Shown here: piece after piece, positions 27,930-35,963 of the stretch
Position numbering within the stretch: the stretch's first letter is position 1
How the letters are laid out: each line of letters begins with the position of its first letter
DNA from: Qipengyuania marincola
Lineage (GTDB): Bacteria; Pseudomonadota; Alphaproteobacteria; Sphingomonadales; Sphingomonadaceae
NCBI RefSeq assembly: GCF_029688625.1
Contig: NZ_JARULC010000003.1
Span: 620,001 to 684,000, forward strand
Length of the DNA stretch: 64,000 bases
Reading direction: 5' to 3'
The notes under the pieces: model-generated
Told to the model about the DNA's origin: nothing
Seen by the model: the letters and a program-made list of their open reading frames with translations, nothing else
The model's database searches: none
Program-made: the position numbers and the translations under genes

Positions 27930-28718
27930 TCAGCCTAGCCACCGCTTCCTGTTCGCGGGATCGCGCAGCCCCGATGCGGCGGCAGTCACGACGAGAAGCG
28001 CCGAGATGGCGCAAGCGATGGCGATCGCACCGCTTTCCTGCCCGCCGCGATTGTAGATGCCCCATAAGGCCCAGAGAAAAACGACTGCGTACCAGGGGTT
28101 GCCCGCACTGCGCAGCACGGCAAACGCGGCGATCACGCCCCCGGTCGCGACGATGGCGGCGGCAAGCAGCGGCCAGGTCTCTCCTGCCCCAACACCGTGA
28201 AAGCGGAGCGCGGCCGTGATGTTCACGATGGTTGCCGCCGTGAGCCATGCCGCGAGTGCGCCGAACGTGACGCCGACAAGGAAGCGCTCCCAGCCGGTCA
28301 TCAGCCGGTACCATTTCGTCAGGATGCGCAGGATCGCCAGCAGACTGATCAGCGAGACCGCGATGATGAGCACCGAAATCCAGGTGAGGTCGGCGAACTG
28401 CGTGTAGATTGCCCAGATTCCCTGTGTGCCCAGAGCAATGACGGCATACCAACCGATCCGGTCGAGGAGGTCATTGTCCGCCTGCTTCGGCAGCAGCTGC
28501 CAGAGCGCGAAGCCCGCCGAGAGCAGGAACAGGGGGCCCCAGATTGCAAAGGCCCAGCCGATGGGCGTCACCAGCGTGCGAACGCTGTCCGACTGGTCGC
28601 CGATGGGTTCGCCATAGCCGAACTGGGGAAGGAAGGTCGATCCGATCTGGAGGACAATCGCAAGGACGATTGCCAGCCGCTGGGCGATGCTGCGACGAAT
28701 GGTGGTGTGTAGCGTCAT
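27930..28718 (-). CDS. TspO/MBR-related tryptophan-rich membrane protein
   Basis: A 262-residue polytopic protein with about seven helices. The segment TPIGWAFAIWGPLFLLSAGF resembles the TPP-W-FAPVWT-LY block of TspO/MBR tryptophan-rich sensory proteins, and ATIVNITAAL resembles its third helix. Classical TspO is about 160 residues with five helices, so this is a longer relative. Role unknown; TspO proteins bind porphyrins. It starts 56 bases downstream of the rnpB 3' end on the same strand, with GAGG close to the ATG. Confidence 0.65.
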   Translation of the reverse strand: MTLHTTIRRSIAQRLAIVLAIVLQIGSTFLPQFGYGEPIGDQSDSVRTLVTPIGWAFAIWGPLFLLSAGFALWQLLPKQADNDLLDRIGWYAVIALGTQGIWAIYTQFADLTWISVLIIAVSLISLLAILRILTKWYRLMTGWERFLVGVTFGALAAWLTAATIVNITAALRFHGVGAGETWPLLAAAIVATGGVIAAFAVLRSAGNPWYAVVFLWALWGIYNRGGQESGAIAIACAISALLVVTAAASGLRDPANRKRWLG

Positions 28719-28774
28719 GCCGCCTCAACCCGCGGGTCCGCGCGGCGTTCCGCGGTTGCCGGCGAGGTCGAGTA

Positions 28775-29188
<414 letters not shown>

Positions 29189-29196
29189 CGCTGGCG

Positions 29197-29225
29197 GAGA
29201 TAGGAGCAAAGCATGCGTTCGCCAA
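29197..29225 (-). promoter_or_regulatory. Promoter of rnpB (-35 TTGGCG, -10 TATCTC)
   Basis: On the minus strand TTGGCG is separated by exactly 17 bases from TATCTC. The RNA 5' end predicted from helix P1 lies 8 bases after the -10 box. Spacing to the independently placed 5' end supports the call. Confidence 0.6.
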
Positions 29226-29345
29226 GCACTGCAAAGCAGAAGGTCATCGCGCGCCCATCCCATTCATGTGGGGTAAGGCTTGACGTGGTTAGTCTGCTCA
29301 CCGCGCCGCCGGGGATCGAGGCGCATCAGGGAAGGGTTCGCAATC

Positions 29346-29660
29346 ATGAAACTGCATATTCTGATCAGTGCACTGGCGCTCGGCGCCGTGACAGCCACGC
29401 CGACGGCCGCCCTTGCCGACGATCCCAACGATCCGGCCATGAAATCGCGTGCGGCTCGCGAACGCGACGCGGCCGAAATCCGGCGTCTCAATCTGGAGCA
29501 GCTCCGCCACGTGCAGGAGCGCGATGCGCGGTATGCCGAGGGCTGGAAAGCTACGCGCGAATACCCTGCCGCACGGCGCGAATACGAAGCGGCGATGGCC
29601 GAATGGAGGCGCGCAGTGCGCCTTTGTCGCGAAGGTCGCTACGAGTATTGCGCGCGCTGA
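29346..29660 (+). CDS. Small exported charged protein
   Basis: A 104-residue protein with a signal peptide (MKLHILISALALGAVTATPT, cleavage after AALA near 26). The short helical mature part is rich in Arg, Glu and Ala, and two cysteines near the C-terminus (RLCREGRYEYCAR) could pair. The start ATG at 29346 follows GGGAAGGG. I do not recognise the family. It lies between rnpB and ampD, facing ampD convergently with a 15-base gap. Confidence 0.7.
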   Translation: MKLHILISALALGAVTATPTAALADDPNDPAMKSRAARERDAAEIRRLNLEQLRHVQERDARYAEGWKATREYPAARREYEAAMAEWRRAVRLCREGRYEYCAR

Positions 29661-29675
29661 GGGTGCCTGGCGCGC

Positions 29676-30383
29676 CTATCTGTGCGCACCTCGGTCCCGG
29701 TCCAGCAGCAGTTGGAACAGGATCGCCCGGACTTCGCCGTCGACTTCGCCATCGATCTTGTGCGGGCGCCAGCGGCGCTGAAACGCTTCCACCGCCTTAC
29801 GGCCGTCGGTAATGTCGTAGCCGAAGCGTTCGAGCGCGAGGTAGAAGGCGCCGTCATTGTCGAACGGATCGCCGAGTTCAATTTTCGGAGTCGGCAGGCA
29901 AAGTCCGTATTCGGCGAGACGCTCCCAGGGGAACAATTCGCCCGGGTCGATCTTGCGCTGCGGGGCGACATCCGAATGACCGAGCACGTTTGCGCGCGGA
30001 ATGTCATGCGTTTTCATGATCCGCGAGAGCAGCGGGACAAGCGCTTCGAACTGCGCTTCGCTGAAGTCGCGATAGCCGTGCAGATGGCCGGGGTGGTCCA
30101 GTTCGATCCCGATGCTGACGGAATTGATGTCCTTGTGCCCGCGCCAGTAGGAAACGCCCGCGTGCCAGGCACGTTTTTCTTCCGGGACGAGGCGCGTCAC
30201 CGTGCCATCCTCGGCAATCAGGTAATGCGCGCTGACCTTGGCCTCGGGGTCGCACATGCGCGCGATCGCGTTCTCGGGGCCGAGCATCTCGGTATAATGG
30301 AGCACGACGATCTCAATCGGCACGGTGCGCTCGTCGAAATTTGGCGACAGGCGCTCGGCGTGGACCAGTTCGTCCCTGCTCAC
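29676..30383 (-). CDS. N-acetylmuramoyl-L-alanine amidase, AmpD-like with peptidoglycan-binding domain
   Basis: It cleaves the muramoyl-alanine bond in recycled peptidoglycan fragments. The 235-residue protein has an Amidase_2 domain with zinc ligands in VVLHYTEM and VLGHSDVAPQRKIDPG, and the GIELDHPGH block. A C-terminal PGB_1-like domain (about 170-228, FGYDITDGRKAVEAFQRRW) follows. No signal peptide is visible, so it is probably cytosolic like AmpD, although the PGB domain is more usual in envelope amidases such as AmiD. It overlaps chpT by four bases and is co-transcribed with it. Confidence 0.88.
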   Translation of the reverse strand: MSRDELVHAERLSPNFDERTVPIEIVVLHYTEMLGPENAIARMCDPEAKVSAHYLIAEDGTVTRLVPEEKRAWHAGVSYWRGHKDINSVSIGIELDHPGHLHGYRDFSEAQFEALVPLLSRIMKTHDIPRANVLGHSDVAPQRKIDPGELFPWERLAEYGLCLPTPKIELGDPFDNDGAFYLALERFGYDITDGRKAVEAFQRRWRPHKIDGEVDGEVRAILFQLLLDRDRGAHR

Positions 30384-31039
30384 CCGATCAGGCCCTCGCC
30401 CTGGGGAAGGACCGCGCCCAGCACTAGCGCTTCGTCGGAGCGGTGATACTGTAGGCCGCCACCGCTCTGCTCGGCGAGCAGCGCGATCATGTGCGCCGCC
30501 GCGGTGCGGCTAGACAACTCCGACCGGTCGAGACTGCCGTCGAGCGCCTTGCCGATGGTTTCGTCGAAAGCGATCTTCGGTCCCGCAGCGCGAACCACGA
30601 TCTCGCTTGCCCCGTCGCGCACTTCGGCGCCGATGTCCAGCGTGCCGCCGCGCACCAGCGCGTCGATCGCGATCTGCGCAAAGTTGAGCAGGACCTTGAC
30701 CGCCGGTTTGCCCAGCGATGGATCGGCCAGGGCCCAATTGATGGTGATGTTCGGCTTGTCCGCCACCAGCGCCTGGATCAGTGCTTTGGGCTCTTCCACA
30801 TCGACCCGGTCGCCGAACCCGCCCGCTGCGCCGAAGGCCAGGCGGAAAAATTTGAGCTTGGTGGTCGAAATCGTCGCGCTCTGTTCCAGCAGTTGCATGA
30901 CGTTGGCACGCATTTCCGGATCGGTCTCAAGCGCGAGCAATTCAAGGCCGTTGGAAAGCGCGCCGACTGGGCTGAGCATGTCATGGCACAGCCGCGAGCA
31001 CAGCATGGCGGCGAGGTCGATCGATTGGCGGTCGTCCAT
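30380..31039 (-). CDS. chpT: Histidine phosphotransferase ChpT-like
   Basis: ChpT relays phosphate from CckA to CtrA and CpdR in the alphaproteobacterial cell-cycle pathway. The 219-residue protein has the dimerisation and phospho-histidine helix LCSRLCHDMLSPVGALSNGL near residues 13-32, with His in the HD motif. A degenerate HATPase-like domain lacks ATP-binding boxes, as in Caulobacter ChpT. The ATG at 31039 (MDDRQSIDLAAMLC) was chosen because the upstream extension has low-complexity shadow sequence. It is coupled to the amidase gene downstream. Confidence 0.85.
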   Translation of the reverse strand: MDDRQSIDLAAMLCSRLCHDMLSPVGALSNGLELLALETDPEMRANVMQLLEQSATISTTKLKFFRLAFGAAGGFGDRVDVEEPKALIQALVADKPNITINWALADPSLGKPAVKVLLNFAQIAIDALVRGGTLDIGAEVRDGASEIVVRAAGPKIAFDETIGKALDGSLDRSELSSRTAAAHMIALLAEQSGGGLQYHRSDEALVLGAVLPQGEGLIG

Positions 31040-31073
31040 TGGGATCCCGGTAACTAAAAATTGAGGATGTCTC

Positions 31074-31502
31074 TTAGCGAGGCGTCGCCACATAGGGAAG
31101 CGCGTCGAACCCTGCATCCCCCGAACGCCAGAAGGTGACTCGGCCCGCCGCGACGATGGCCCAGACCATCCCGTCGCCGGCTGCCATTGCGGTATCGGTG
31201 GCGGACGGCTCGGCCCGGCCATTGGGGTGGGAGTGGTAATAGCCGATGACCTGCGGCCCGCCCTCGCGTGCTTCGCGGTGCGCATCGATCAAAGCTTGCG
31301 GGTCGATCTCGAAATGGACTGCAGGGTCGGGATGGACGTTGGGGGCGGGGAGGATGGCACCGATGCGCTCGCTTTCGCCGAGGAGGATGCCGCAGCATTC
31401 GATCGGATGCGCTGCCTCAGCCTCGGCGAGCAACTGGTCCGCGACATCTTGCAATACTACCAAGTCCGTTCGCCCTGAGCTTGTCGAAGGGCCGCACTTC
31501 AC
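31074..31502 (-). CDS. JAB/JAMM-domain metalloprotein (Mov34/MPN/PAD-1 family)
   Basis: A zinc metallo-isopeptidase-like protein. The JAMM signature is complete: Glu in HPIECCGILLGE, the HSHPNG histidines in GYYHSHPNGRAEPSATD and the Ser/Asp that follow. Bacterial stand-alone members act on small sulfur-carrier tails or unknown isopeptides. The GTG at 31502 gives 142 residues, but its first dozen codons (KCGPSTSSGRTD) come from a REP-like repeat. A TTG at 31463 just after the repeat gives 129 residues and is probably the original start. The GIY-YIG gene starts only 13 bases away on the other strand, leaving little room for promoters. Confidence 0.85.
   Translation of the reverse strand: MKCGPSTSSGRTDLVVLQDVADQLLAEAEAAHPIECCGILLGESERIGAILPAPNVHPDPAVHFEIDPQALIDAHREAREGGPQVIGYYHSHPNGRAEPSATDTAMAAGDGMVWAIVAAGRVTFWRSGDAGFDALPYVATPR
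31465..31494 (-). repeat. REP-like repeat, left inverted copy
   Basis: A 30-base unit with core CCCTTCGACAAGCTCAGGGC, reading on the minus strand away from the GIY-YIG gene. It matches the copy at 31794-31823 at 29 of 30 positions. The core can fold (GCCCT with AGGGC). I recall this core as a dispersed repeat of sphingomonads and erythrobacters. Confidence 0.85.
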
Positions 31503-31515
31503 TTAGGCGCAACCG

Positions 31516-32754
31516 ATGCCGTTCTGGGCCTACATGCTACATTGTCGTGGCGGCGCTTTCTACACCGGACACACGGAAGATTTGGAGTATCGGCTCGCGC
31601 AGCACCAAGTTGGAGCGCTCAGGGGCTTTACCAGTCAGCGATTGCCCGTCGAGCTGGTCTGGTCCGAGGAATTTCCAACCCGTGACGAGGCATTGGAGGC
31701 GGAACGCAGATTGAAAGGCTGGTCGCGAGCCAAGAAGATGGCGCTTATCCGCGGCGATTGGGAGAGGATATCGCGCTTGGCAAAAAAGAAGGACGGCCCT
31801 TCGACAAGCTCAGGGCAAACGGATATTCTGGATGGAAGCGTCCTTTCCACCGGCCGCCTGGACAAGGCGCTGGCCGAGGCGAGCGGATTGTCGCGCGAGC
31901 GGGTGAAAGGGCTGGTCGCCGACGGCGCTGTGGAACTGGACGGAAAGCCGGCAACCAGCGGGTCCGCCAAGGTCGAGCCCGGTGCGCGTTTCACCATCGC
32001 CCTCCCACCGCCGGAGCCGCTGGCCGCAGAGGCTCAGGACATCCCGCTCGACATCGTGTTTGAGGACGATGACCTTCTGGTCGTGAACAAGCCGGCCGGG
32101 ATGGTCGTCCACCCCGCGGCGGGCAATCCGGACGGGACGCTGGTCAATGCCCTACTCCACCACTGCGCGGGGCGGCTGTCCGGCATCAACGGCGTCGCGC
32201 GGCCCGGGATCGTCCACCGGATCGACAAGGATACGTCGGGCCTGCTGGTCGTCGCCAAGTCCGATGCCGCGCATGAGGGGTTGGCGAAGCAGTTCGCCGA
32301 CCATTCGATTTCGCGGCGCTATCTTGCCGTCTGCGCGGGCCATCCGAACCCTGCGGAGGGCTCCATAAGGGGCCGCATCGGCCGTTCCGACAAGGATCGC
32401 AAGAAGATGGCCGTGCTCCCCGATGATGCCACGCGCGGCAAGCATGCCGTCACGCATTACCAGACGAAGCAGCGCCTCGACCACGCCGCGCTGATCGAAT
32501 GTCGCCTCGAAACCGGTAGAACCCACCAGGTTCGCGTTCACTGTGCGTCAATCGGTCATCCGCTATTGGGAGACCCTGTCTACGGTCGCACTCCCAAGCC
32601 GCTCCGCGCGACGCTTCAGCAGCTGCAATTCGCCCGCCAGGCGCTCCACGCAGCCAGCCTCGGATTCATTCATCCTATCAGCGGCGAAAGCTTGGATTTC
32701 TGCGCCGAATTGCCGCGCGACATGCGGGAACTCATCGACGAAACCGCACGTTGA
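31516..32754 (+). CDS. rluD: RluD-type pseudouridine synthase, in-frame with an N-terminal GIY-YIG nuclease domain
   Basis: A continuous 412-residue frame. Residues 1-85 are a complete GIY-YIG domain of the small URI-type: FWAYMLHC, AFYTGHTEDLEYRLAQH, and the catalytic Glu in EAERRLKGW. Residues 93-101 (GPSTSSGQT) are encoded by the REP-like repeat. The rest is a full RluA-family enzyme: an S4 domain (LDKALAEASGLSRERVKGLV), catalytic Asp in GIVHRIDKDTSGLLVV, and LETGRTHQVRVHC. It should modify the 23S rRNA helix 69 uridines, as RluD does. Whether the nuclease is really fused is open: a TTG at 31777 with GGAGAGGA upstream can start a normal-length RluD alone. Confidence 0.85.
   Translation: MPFWAYMLHCRGGAFYTGHTEDLEYRLAQHQVGALRGFTSQRLPVELVWSEEFPTRDEALEAERRLKGWSRAKKMALIRGDWERISRLAKKKDGPSTSSGQTDILDGSVLSTGRLDKALAEASGLSRERVKGLVADGAVELDGKPATSGSAKVEPGARFTIALPPPEPLAAEAQDIPLDIVFEDDDLLVVNKPAGMVVHPAAGNPDGTLVNALLHHCAGRLSGINGVARPGIVHRIDKDTSGLLVVAKSDAAHEGLAKQFADHSISRRYLAVCAGHPNPAEGSIRGRIGRSDKDRKKMAVLPDDATRGKHAVTHYQTKQRLDHAALIECRLETGRTHQVRVHCASIGHPLLGDPVYGRTPKPLRATLQQLQFARQALHAASLGFIHPISGESLDFCAELPRDMRELIDETAR
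31761..31779 (+). other. Candidate internal start for rluD (GGAGAGGA ... TTG)
   Basis: A strong Shine-Dalgarno match (GGAGAGGA, 31761-31768) lies 8 bases before an in-frame TTG at 31777-31779. Starting there gives a 325-residue RluD, the usual family length, and would leave the GIY-YIG part as a separate overlapping product without its own stop codon. Confidence 0.45.
31794..31823 (+). repeat. REP-like repeat, right copy
   Basis: The second 30-base copy of the repeat, in inverted orientation to the copy at 31465-31494 and 299 bases from it. The only difference is G versus A after the core. It is translated in frame inside the GIY-YIG/RluD reading frame. Confidence 0.85.
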
Positions 32755-32876
32755 AATCGATGAAAAGCAACACCGCTGCGGGCAATATCTGCTATAAGTA
32801 ACTTCAGTGGCCCGAGAGCCGAATGCCCATCAGGGGTTCGGCGCGCGAGGTCGACGCAAGAAAGGTCAGGGTTTAA

Positions 32877-33782
32877 GTGAGCAATACCAAAGCATTGAGC
32901 GTCCCGGCGCTCGGCGGTGAGCAGAGCCTCAACCGCTATCTCTCCGAAATCAAGAAATTCCCCGTGCTGACGCAAGAGCAGGAATACATGCTCGCGAAGC
33001 GCTACGAGGAACACGAAGACAGCGAAGCTGCGGCGCAGCTCGTCACGTCGCACCTGCGGCTCGTGGCAAAGATCGCCATGGGCTATCGCGGCTACGGCCT
33101 GCCTGTCTCGGATCTCATTTCCGAGGGCAACGTCGGCCTGATGCAGGGCGTGAAGAAATTCGAGGCCGATCGCGGTTTCCGCCTTGCGACCTATGCCATG
33201 TGGTGGATCAAGGCGAGCATTCAGGAATATATCCTGCGCTCGTGGAGCCTCGTGAAAATGGGCACCACCGCCGCGCAGAAGAAGCTGTTCTTCAACCTGC
33301 GCCGGATGAAGAAGAACCTCGACGCCTACGAGGACACGGATCTGCATCCGGACGATGTGGCGAAGATCGCGACCGACCTCGGCGTGCCCGAGCAGGAGGT
33401 GGTCAACATGAACCGCCGCATGCTGATGGGCGGTGACGGATCGCTCAACGTGCCGATGCGCAATGGCGAGGACGGCAGCGGCGAGTGGATGGACTGGCTG
33501 AAGGATGACGGCCCGCTCCAGGACGAGCTCGTTGCCGACGCACAGGAAAGCGAAGTGCGCCACGACATGCTGGTCGAGGCGATGGACAGCCTCAACGAGC
33601 GCGAGAAGCACATCCTTACCGAGCGTCGCCTGACGGAAAACCCGCAGACGCTGGAAGAACTGAGCCAGGTCTACAGCGTCAGCCGCGAACGCATCCGCCA
33701 GATCGAAGTACGCGCGTTCGAAAAGCTGCAGAAGGCAATGAAGGCGATCGCGGGCGAAAGGCTGCTGCCCGGCGTGGCCTGA
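32877..33782 (+). CDS. rpoH: RNA polymerase sigma factor RpoH (sigma-32)
   Basis: The heat-shock sigma factor, 301 residues. It has region 2 (HLRLVAKIAMGYRGYGLP, DLISEGNVGLMQGVKKF, the -10-binding TYAMWWIKASIQEYILRSWS), the RpoH box QKKLFFNLRR near residue 137, and region 4 with the helix-turn-helix TLEELSQVYSVSRERIRQIE. The start is a GTG at 32877 (MSNTKALSVPALGGEQSLNR), preceded by AAAGGTCAGG. A TATAAG element lies near 32793 without a convincing -35. A long terminator follows the gene. Confidence 0.97.
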   Translation: MSNTKALSVPALGGEQSLNRYLSEIKKFPVLTQEQEYMLAKRYEEHEDSEAAAQLVTSHLRLVAKIAMGYRGYGLPVSDLISEGNVGLMQGVKKFEADRGFRLATYAMWWIKASIQEYILRSWSLVKMGTTAAQKKLFFNLRRMKKNLDAYEDTDLHPDDVAKIATDLGVPEQEVVNMNRRMLMGGDGSLNVPMRNGEDGSGEWMDWLKDDGPLQDELVADAQESEVRHDMLVEAMDSLNEREKHILTERRLTENPQTLEELSQVYSVSRERIRQIEVRAFEKLQKAMKAIAGERLLPGVA

Positions 33783-33805
33783 TCAGTACCTGCACGGACG
33801 CAAAA

Positions 33806-33845
33806 AGGGCCGCCCTTCCCTCGGGAAGTGGCGGCCCTCTTTTTT
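33806..33845 (+). terminator. Strong rho-independent terminator of rpoH
   Basis: AGGGCCGCC pairs with GGCGGCCCT (9 bp), enclosing CTTCCC/GGGAAG, and is followed by CTCTTTTTT. It ends the rpoH transcript before the converging M20 hydrolase gene. Confidence 0.9.
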
Positions 33846-33860
33846 CCGATGGTGCTTTGG

Positions 33861-35180
33861 TCAGCTCCCCGCCAGATCCAGCACCGCAGCCACCATCGCC
33901 CGAGTACCCAGCGTCACGCTTTCGCGCGGCGCGATCTTGAACAGGGGGGAATGGTGCGACGGAACGGCGGGGCCGCCATTGGCCTCGGCCTCGAACGCCT
34001 CGGGCGGCGTGCCGCCGACGGCGAAGTAATAGCCCGGCACGCCGAGGTCCTCGGCCACGAAATAGGAGAAGTCCTCCGCCCCCATGCCGCGCTGCTCGAA
34101 GGGCTCGAAACCCTCCTCGCCGAAAGTCGTGCGCATCACACCGTTCAGGCGGCGGGCGAGTGCGGGGTCGTTATACGTGACCGGGGTGCCTTCGCTCACC
34201 GTGACCTTCACCGGCAGCTCGTCCGGCAGGCCGTGGGCCTTGCCTATGCCGACCGCCACCCGCTCGATCGCGGCGAGCAATTGCGCGCGCGTCTCCTCGT
34301 CGTTCGCGCGCACGGTCAGTTGCAGGTCGGCGCGTTCGGAGATGATGTTGTGCTTCGTACCCGCCTGGAATGCGCCGACCGTGATGACGGCCGGGGACAG
34401 CGGCTCGATCTCGCGGCTGACGATCGACTGCAGCGCGGTGACGATCTGCGAGGCGATATAGACCGGGTCACGGCCCATATGCGGACTCGCACCATGCGCG
34501 CCGACGCCGGGGACCATGATGTCGACCGAATCGGCGCTCGAATACTGGATGCCCTCGGCCGCCGACACCTTGCCCGTCGGCAGGATCGAAGCGACGTGGA
34601 AAGCCAGCGCATAATCGGGCTGGCCGAACCGGTCGTAAAGCCCGTCCTCGAGCATCGCCTTGGCCCCGCCGACGCGTTCTTCGGCTGGCTGAACCACGAA
34701 CATCAGTGTGCCTGACCAGTCGTCCTTCATTGCCACAAGCCGTCGCGCAGTGCCGACCATCGACGTGATGTGCACGTCGTGGCCGCAGGCATGCATCACC
34801 GGATAGGTTTCGCCATCGGGCGCAACCTGCGTAGCGGTGGAGGCGTAGTCGAGGCCGGAGCGCTCCTTCACCGGCAAGCCATCCATGTCGGCACGCAGCA
34901 TGATCAGCGGGCCATCTCCATTCTTCAGCATGCCGACTACGCCCGTGCCGCCTACATTTTCGGTGACCTCCAGCCCGGCGTTGCGCAATTCGGCAGCCAT
35001 ACGCTTTGCCGTTTCGGTTTCGAGGAAGGACAATTCGGGATTGCGGTGGAAATGCACGAAGAGGTCTTCGAGGTGGCTGTCGTAATCCGTTGCCACGGCT
35101 GCCTCGATTTGCGCCGGATCAGCCAGCGCCGGCGTACTCCCCATGGCGGCCAATGCGGCGGCAAGTGCAAGATTTCGCAT
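33861..35180 (-). CDS. Exported M20-family amidohydrolase/peptidase
   Basis: A zinc amidohydrolase of the M20D (hippurate hydrolase / amino-acylase-like) group, 439 residues, with a signal peptide (MRNLALAAALAAMGSTPALA). Metal and catalytic residues lie in MHACGHDVHITSMVG (Cys and His ligands near 132-138), the following VVQPAEERVGGAKAM (catalytic Glu pair), AFHVASILPTG, and the late GAEDFSYF. The dimerisation domain is between residues 210 and 320. It probably hydrolyses N-acyl amino acids or dipeptides in the periplasm. It is divergent from mtgA. Confidence 0.9.
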   Translation of the reverse strand: MRNLALAAALAAMGSTPALADPAQIEAAVATDYDSHLEDLFVHFHRNPELSFLETETAKRMAAELRNAGLEVTENVGGTGVVGMLKNGDGPLIMLRADMDGLPVKERSGLDYASTATQVAPDGETYPVMHACGHDVHITSMVGTARRLVAMKDDWSGTLMFVVQPAEERVGGAKAMLEDGLYDRFGQPDYALAFHVASILPTGKVSAAEGIQYSSADSVDIMVPGVGAHGASPHMGRDPVYIASQIVTALQSIVSREIEPLSPAVITVGAFQAGTKHNIISERADLQLTVRANDEETRAQLLAAIERVAVGIGKAHGLPDELPVKVTVSEGTPVTYNDPALARRLNGVMRTTFGEEGFEPFEQRGMGAEDFSYFVAEDLGVPGYYFAVGGTPPEAFEAEANGGPAVPSHHSPLFKIAPRESVTLGTRAMVAAVLDLAGS

Positions 35181-35288
35181 CTGTAGTCCCCTTCACCCTT
35201 CGTTGTGCAGGACAAAAAGCACGCGCCGGTGCCCGCCGCAAGCGCGTTGCGATTGCCAGCCTCGGTCCCGCCCGTTAGCAGGGGCCGG

Positions 35289-35957
35289 ATGCGCTGGTTC
35301 GTCCGCTTTATTTTCAAGGCCCTCCTTGGCTTTTTCGTGCTCAGCCTGGGCCTTGTGCTGCTGTTCAAATTCGTACCGGTTCCCCTCACCGCGACGATGG
35401 CCATGGATGCCAATGGCATCACCAAGGACTGGACCAGCCTGTCGAATGTGGATCGCAACATGGTCCGCGCCGTGATCGCTGCGGAAGACGGCAAGTTCTG
35501 CCAGCATGATGGTTTCGACCGCGAGGCAATCGAAGAAGCGATCGAACAGAATGCGCGCGGGGGCCGGATCAGGGGCGGTTCCACCATCAGCCAGCAGACT
35601 GCGAAGAACGTTTTCCTGTGGCAGGATGGCGGCTATTTCCGCAAGGGGCTGGAGGCCTATTTCACCCTGCTTATCGAGCAGATCTGGGGCAAGCGGCGGA
35701 TCATGGAGGTTTATCTGAACGTCGCGGAAACCGGTATCGGGACATATGGCGTCGAAGCCGGCGCGCGGCGCTATTTCGGCAAGTCTGCCGCCTCGCTTAC
35801 CCCGCTGGAGGCTGCGCGCATGGCCGCTGCCCTGCCGCTGCCCAAGGAACGCTCGGTCACGAACCCACGCGGCTGGCTCGCCCGGCACGGCAATACGCTG
35901 GCCGCACGGATCGGCGTCGTAAGGCGTGACGGGCTCGATAGCTGCGTCTATCCGTAG
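35289..35957 (+). CDS. mtgA: Monofunctional biosynthetic peptidoglycan transglycosylase
   Basis: It polymerises lipid II glycan strands (GT51 family) at the periplasmic face. The 222-residue protein has a single N-terminal membrane anchor (FIFKALLGFFVLSLGLVLLF). The GT51 motifs follow: IAAEDGKFCQHDGFD with the catalytic Glu, GGSTISQQTAKNVFLW, KRRIMEVYLNVAETG and GARRYFGKSA. No transpeptidase domain follows, which sets it apart from class A PBPs. The ATG at 35289 fits the family; the 28 upstream codons do not. The CDF transporter gene starts six bases downstream. Confidence 0.94.
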   Translation: MRWFVRFIFKALLGFFVLSLGLVLLFKFVPVPLTATMAMDANGITKDWTSLSNVDRNMVRAVIAAEDGKFCQHDGFDREAIEEAIEQNARGGRIRGGSTISQQTAKNVFLWQDGGYFRKGLEAYFTLLIEQIWGKRRIMEVYLNVAETGIGTYGVEAGARRYFGKSAASLTPLEAARMAAALPLPKERSVTNPRGWLARHGNTLAARIGVVRRDGLDSCVYP

Positions 35958-35963
35958 ACTGTC

